In this document: in pieces, positions 5,960 through 8,936 of the stretch
How positions within the stretch are numbered: position 1 is the stretch's first letter
Layout: each line of letters begins with the position of its first letter
NCBI GenBank assembly: GCA_946402475.1
Contig: CAMIWP010000027.1
Location: 1-8,936, forward strand
Length of the DNA stretch: 8,936 bases
Reading direction: 5' to 3'
From: an uncultured Selenomonadaceae bacterium
GTDB lineage: Bacteria > Bacillota_C > Negativicutes > Selenomonadales > Selenomonadaceae
Notes under the pieces: generated by a model
What the model was told of the DNA's origin: nothing
The model's database searches: none
The model's input: only the letters and a program-made list of their open reading frames with translations
Program-made: the position numbers and the translations under genes

Positions 5960-6469
5960 ATGGCTGATGAGGAAAAGGAGATAGAGGCTGAGCCGGAGCC
6001 CAAGAAGAAGTCACCGATCATATTGATTGCGGTGCTGGTGATTGTCGGGTTGGTGCTGGCAGCCGGGATCTCCTTTTTTGTTACGACAAAGCTGATGGCG
6101 GATACTGCGGTAGACGGCGGATCCAGTAGCAAGTTCCACGATCCGGGCGTGTTCGTCAAGCTCGGTGATGCCAAGGAAGGGATCTTGGTGAACGTGGGTG
6201 GCCAGAAGGCCGGGAAATTCTTGAAGACGAGCATCATTCTTGAGATGAATCCCGGAAAGAAGGATATCATCGAGGAGGGAAAGATCCTTCCCGTGGCGGA
6301 GACGAAGATCATGGATACGGTCCTCCAGGTGCTTCGCTCGGCGAAGCTGGAGGAATTCGATGCGGCGAAGCAGGACGATCTCAAGAAGAAGATAAAGGAA
6401 GAGATCAACGGGCAACTCGGAGAAGGCTCTGTCTACGATGTCTACATCACCAGCTTCCTGCTCCAGTAA
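5960..6469 (+). CDS. fliL: FliL, flagellar basal body-associated stator protein
   Basis: 169 aa, near the usual size. Residues 1-19 are a charged cytoplasmic head ending in EPKKKSP, 20-41 a single transmembrane helix (IILIAVLVIVGLVLAAGISF), and about 60-169 the outer domain with FVKLGDAKEGILVNVGGQK and FLKTSIILEMNPGKK. The domain is related to stomatin/SPFH folds and is known to form rings around the MotAB stator, affecting torque and stator stability. The Gly-rich ribosome site GGGGGG (5947-5952) lies 7 nt before the ATG; an in-frame TTG at 5945 is a poorer start. It is the first gene after a near-consensus promoter and 41 nt before fliM. MotA/MotB, which often precede it, are not here. Confidence 0.93.
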   Translation: MADEEKEIEAEPEPKKKSPIILIAVLVIVGLVLAAGISFFVTTKLMADTAVDGGSSSKFHDPGVFVKLGDAKEGILVNVGGQKAGKFLKTSIILEMNPGKKDIIEEGKILPVAETKIMDTVLQVLRSAKLEEFDAAKQDDLKKKIKEEINGQLGEGSVYDVYITSFLLQ

Positions 6470-6495
6470 GGTGAGCGTGCAGAACACAAGGGCAG

Positions 6496-6504
6496 AAGGG
6501 GGGG
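6496..6504 (+). promoter_or_regulatory. Ribosome binding site supporting the fliM TTG start
   Basis: AAGGGGGGG stands 6 nt upstream of TTG 6511. No ATG or GTG in this frame lies near, and the encoded start MAEDVLSQSEIDKLL matches the FliM N-terminus, so the rare TTG is the likely start. Confidence 0.6.
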
Positions 6505-6510
6505 CGAAGA

Positions 6511-7515
6511 TTGGCAGAGGACGTCTTATCTCAATCTGAGATAGATAAACTTCTTTCTGCACTCTCAGATGGATCAGTTTCCGCAGAGGAAGTCAAGGCA
6601 GAGGAAACACAAAAGAAAGTAAAGGCCTACGATTTCAAGCGGCCGGATAAATTTTCGAAGGATCAGATACGCACGTTGCACATGTTGCATGAGAGCTTCG
6701 CGCGCCTTTTGAATACCTATTTGTCGACGCATCTCAGGACCATGGTGGCCATCGAGGTGGCATCCGTCGAACAGCTTACCTATCAGGAATTTGTGCAATC
6801 CATGTCGAATCCCAGCGTGATCAGCGTGTTGGCGGTGCCTCCCCTCAAGGGGAACATCATATTGGAGGTCAACACCGAGATTGCCTTTGCTTTCATTGAC
6901 AGGGTATTTGGAGGGACGGGGGAAAGCAGCGTAAAGGTGCGTGTTCTCACGGAAATCGAGGAAGCCGTCATGCGGCGGTTTGTCGATACCACGGTGTCCC
7001 ATCTCAAAGAGGCATGGTCAAACGTGGTGGAGTTCTTCCCCTCTATAGAGGCGACGGAATCTAATCCACAGTTTGCCCAGATCGTTCCTCCCAGTGATAT
7101 GGTGGTGATCATCACCATTCAGATGAAACTGGGTGACGTGGAGGGAATGATGAACATCTGCATCCCCTACCTAGTGCTGGAACCGATTATGTCGAAGCTC
7201 ACGACAACCTTTTGGGTGGCTTCTGCCGCTTCGAAGGACAACAATCCCCAACAGGTGGAGGTCCTCCAGAAAAAGATTGAACGTACGCGCGTCCCCTTCG
7301 TGGTGGAGATGGGAGCCATCAACATATCCATCCGTGAGTTTTTGACTTTGGGCTTTGGCGACGTGTTGCAATTGGACACCAAAGTGGATGACGTATTGAA
7401 GTGCCGGGTGGGAACCAGGCCCAAGTTTTACTGCCGTCCCGGAACCTCTGGCAAGAGGATGGCAGTGCAAATCACAGGAATAGTAAACGAAGGAGATGAA
7501 AATACTGATGAGTGA
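6511..7515 (+). CDS. fliM: FliM, flagellar motor switch protein
   Basis: 334 aa, standard length, with a TTG start. FliM is the central C-ring protein that binds CheY-P and changes the direction of rotation. Visible parts are the N-terminal CheY-binding motif LSQSEIDKLLSAL (6-18); a middle CheC-like domain (about 45-230) with FKRPDKFSKDQIRTLHMLHE, FARLLNTYLS and the FGGTGES loop (133-139); and a C-terminal FliN-like SpoA domain (about 250-325: ERTRVPFVVEMGAINISI and LGFGDVLQLDTKVDDVL). The end NEGDENTDE overlaps the fliY start region by 8 nt, so fliM and fliY are translationally coupled, as expected for partners built in a fixed ratio. No key segment is missing. Confidence 0.97.
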   Translation: MAEDVLSQSEIDKLLSALSDGSVSAEEVKAEETQKKVKAYDFKRPDKFSKDQIRTLHMLHESFARLLNTYLSTHLRTMVAIEVASVEQLTYQEFVQSMSNPSVISVLAVPPLKGNIILEVNTEIAFAFIDRVFGGTGESSVKVRVLTEIEEAVMRRFVDTTVSHLKEAWSNVVEFFPSIEATESNPQFAQIVPPSDMVVIITIQMKLGDVEGMMNICIPYLVLEPIMSKLTTTFWVASAASKDNNPQQVEVLQKKIERTRVPFVVEMGAINISIREFLTLGFGDVLQLDTKVDDVLKCRVGTRPKFYCRPGTSGKRMAVQITGIVNEGDENTDE

Positions 7516-8782
7516 CGATATGATCTCCCAGGAGGAGATTGACGCCCTGCTGAATGGAGGTGGGATTCCCGCCGCTGACAGCAGCGACGCTCCCGCTGCC
7601 GACGGAGGCGACGCTCCCGCAGGGGATGCGGGAACGCCGGAAGCTTCGGCAGATGGTGGTTCGGACAGTAGTTCATCTCAGTTCGATGATGTGCTCTCTG
7701 ATATGGAAAAGGATGCCTTGGGGGAGATCGGCAATATCTCCATGGGCAGCGCTGCTACGACATTGTCTGTGTTGTTGGGGCACAAGGTATCCATCACAAC
7801 GCCTACCGTGTCTGTTGCCACCATGAGCATTATCAAGGAACATTATCCCATGCCCTACCTTGTGGTGGAAGTGGGGTATACCATCGGCATTGACGGCAAT
7901 AATGTACTGGCAATTCAAGCCCAGGACGCTGCCATCATTGCAGATCTCATGATGGGAGGCGACGGGACGAACCCTGATACGGAACTCAGCGAGATCCACA
8001 TGAGCGCCGTGGGAGAGTCCATGAACCAGATGATGGGGAGCGTGGCAACGTCCCTGTCGACGATGTTCAATAAAAAGATCGACATTTCGCCGCCTAAAGT
8101 TAATCTGATTGACTTGGGCACAGAAGATAAGATATCGGAGATTGTGGGACAGGATGATCCTATTGTCAGGACATCCTTTCGCATGGAAGTGGACGGCCTG
8201 ATTGACAGCGAGATCATGCAGATCTTGCCGGTGCATGTGGCAAAGGAAATGGTGGAGGCAATTCTGGGGGGCGGCAGTGAACCGGAACCGGAACCTGCCC
8301 CCGCACCGCCTCCTCCTGCGCCGACTCCGGCAGCTCCTCCTCCGGCGGCTCCCACCATGGCAGCAGCTCCTCCGCCTATGCCTCAAGCGGCTCCAGCCAT
8401 GGCGCCGCCACCCATGATGGGCGGCGGTTATGCCATGCCGATGCAGCCTCACATGGCTGCCAATGTCCCCGTGCAGGCAGCTCAGTTCACACCTCTGAAC
8501 ATGGAACCTGTTCAGGTGAACGATGCCAACATCGGCCTCATCCTGGATGTTCCACTGCAAGTGACAGTGGAGTTGGGGCGTACGAGAAAATCCATCAAGG
8601 AGATATTGGAACTGACCAACGGATCTATCGTAGAATTGGATAAACTGGCCGGCGAGGCTGTGGACATCCAGGTGAATGGGAAGTTTCTGGCGAAGGGCGA
8701 GGTCGTGGTCATCGATGAGAATTTTGGCGTGAGAATCACCGATATAGCGACTCCCGCCGAGCGAGCTGCGAAGCTCCAATGA
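7508..8782 (+). CDS. fliY: FliY, CheC-FliN type flagellar motor switch phosphatase
   Basis: 424 aa. FliY replaces FliN in Firmicutes: it forms the lower C-ring and dephosphorylates CheY-P. Residues 5-15 (MISQEEIDALL) are a CheY-binding motif mirroring that of FliM; 16-55 are Ala/Asp/Gly-rich. The CheC-like domain (about 60-255) shows both active-site patterns, D69-x3-E73-x2-N76 (DALGEIGN) and S166-x3-E170-x2-N173 (SAVGESMN), so phosphatase activity is expected. A Pro/Ala/Met-rich linker fills about 257-338, and the FliN/SpoA domain about 341-420 (ANIGLILDVPLQVTVELG, then KLAGEAVDIQVNGKFLAKGE). The start at 7508 fits the family N-terminus. GAAGGAG (7489-7495) is 12 nt away, while in-frame ATG 7496 would touch it directly. 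The protein ends in AERAAKLQ; cheY commonly follows but is beyond the window. Confidence 0.96.
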   Translation: MSDDMISQEEIDALLNGGGIPAADSSDAPAADGGDAPAGDAGTPEASADGGSDSSSSQFDDVLSDMEKDALGEIGNISMGSAATTLSVLLGHKVSITTPTVSVATMSIIKEHYPMPYLVVEVGYTIGIDGNNVLAIQAQDAAIIADLMMGGDGTNPDTELSEIHMSAVGESMNQMMGSVATSLSTMFNKKIDISPPKVNLIDLGTEDKISEIVGQDDPIVRTSFRMEVDGLIDSEIMQILPVHVAKEMVEAILGGGSEPEPEPAPAPPPPAPTPAAPPPAAPTMAAAPPPMPQAAPAMAPPPMMGGGYAMPMQPHMAANVPVQAAQFTPLNMEPVQVNDANIGLILDVPLQVTVELGRTRKSIKEILELTNGSIVELDKLAGEAVDIQVNGKFLAKGEVVVIDENFGVRITDIATPAERAAKLQ

Positions 8783-8792
8783 GCAATTGGAG
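8774..8792. other. Small inverted repeat across the fliY stop
   Basis: CTCCAAT (8774-8780) pairs with ATTGGAG (8786-8792) around a 5-nt loop that includes part of the stop codon. It has no T run, so it is not a standard terminator. It overlaps the first base pairs of the repeat hairpin (8791-8813), so the two structures are mutually exclusive. Confidence 0.4.
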
Positions 8793-8936
8793 ATTTCGCC
8801 TATGGCGAAATTTGAATCCCCGAGGGGACTAGCTATCGCGTCGCAATTGCGTTATGACAGGGCAAGCCCGTCGAAACGCCGAATTGGAGATTTCGCCTAT
8901 GGCGAAATTTGAATCCCCGAGGGGACTAGCTATCGC
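8785..8936 (+). repeat. Tandem hairpin-rich repeat, two identical 55-nt copies, after fliY
   Basis: Copy 1 (8785-8839) and copy 2 (8882-8936) are identical over 55 nt, offset by 97, with a 42-nt intervening segment (8840-8881). Each copy has a 10-bp stem AGATTTCGCC / GGCGAAATTT with a TAT loop (one G-T pair) and TCCCC-GA-GGGGA. The intervening segment carries CGCAATTGCG (8842-8851), GGGC-AA-GCCC (8860-8869) and the CGTCGAAACGCC block also found before fliL. The window stops exactly at the end of copy 2, so further units are possible. No gene and no T-rich terminator are visible in this 154-nt stretch. Confidence 0.9.

Noticed and set aside
8415..8502. Internal translation start in fliY giving a separate FliN-like product
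   Set aside because: Several in-frame ATGs lie in the linker, but none has a clear AGGAGG-like site. GGCGGCGG near 8420 is a poor match.
7673..8779. 368-codon minus-strand frame opposite fliY, with Arg-rich runs
   Set aside because: The Arg runs are reverse complements of the Pro-rich linker codons. It is a shadow frame.
8779..8832. 17-codon frame MSNWRFRLWRNLNPRGD overlapping the fliY stop (ATGA)
   Set aside because: It is made wholly of repeat sequence, is very basic, and has no Shine-Dalgarno sequence beyond the end of fliY. It is likely a by-product of the repeat.
8785..8936. CRISPR array
   Set aside because: Only two units are visible with one 42-nt interval. The 55-nt repeat is too long for a typical array, and the interval itself contains blocks shared with the repeat before fliL, so it is not a unique spacer.

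Overview
The window is a stretch of a flagellar (fla) operon with every gene on the + strand: fliH (3' end only), fliI, fliJ, a small lytic transglycosylase, a MotE/YlxF-like membrane protein, fliK, flgD, flbD, fliL, fliM and fliY. The gene order, the presence of FliY (a CheC-FliN fusion) and FlbD, and the lytic transglycosylase plus MgtE_N-like protein between fliJ and fliK are typical of Firmicutes. The moderately high G+C content and the didermic-style set of genes suggest a Negativicutes bacterium such as a Selenomonas relative. That taxon call is an inference; no marker gene such as rRNA is present.

Positions 1-3152 carry the export ATPase module (fliH end, fliI, fliJ), then the peptidoglycan-cutting enzyme and the MotE/YlxF-like protein. 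The genes overlap or lie within about 20 nt of each other, so they are probably one transcript. Positions 3153-5500 carry the hook-length and hook-cap genes (fliK, flgD), preceded by a 14-bp palindrome that overlaps a weak sigma-28-like promoter candidate. A strong intrinsic terminator follows flgD. Positions 5649-5849 hold flbD. Positions 5850-5959 hold a palindromic repeat carrying a near-consensus sigma-70 promoter, which leads into fliL, fliM and fliY (5960-8782), the basal-body stator-associated protein and two switch (C-ring) proteins. The last 154 bases contain two identical 55-nt copies of a hairpin-rich repeat related to the one before fliL; the window ends exactly at the end of the second copy.

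Functionally, FliH/FliI/FliJ deliver substrates to the flagellar type III export gate. FliK measures the hook and FlgD caps it while it grows. The transglycosylase probably opens the cell wall for the rod. FliL sits by the stator, and FliM and FliY form the switch that receives CheY-P. No hook gene (flgE) lies between flgD and flbD, and no motA/motB lies between flbD and fliL, where many Firmicutes carry them. These two junctions are exactly where the terminator and the promoter-bearing repeat lie, so the ancestral operon seems to have been cut and rewired there.

The most unusual material is the repeat family (5868-5924 and 8785-8936). It has a stem with a compensatory base-pair change between copies, a conserved micro reading frame, and a promoter in only one copy. 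I saw no tRNA, rRNA, transposase or convincing CRISPR array.
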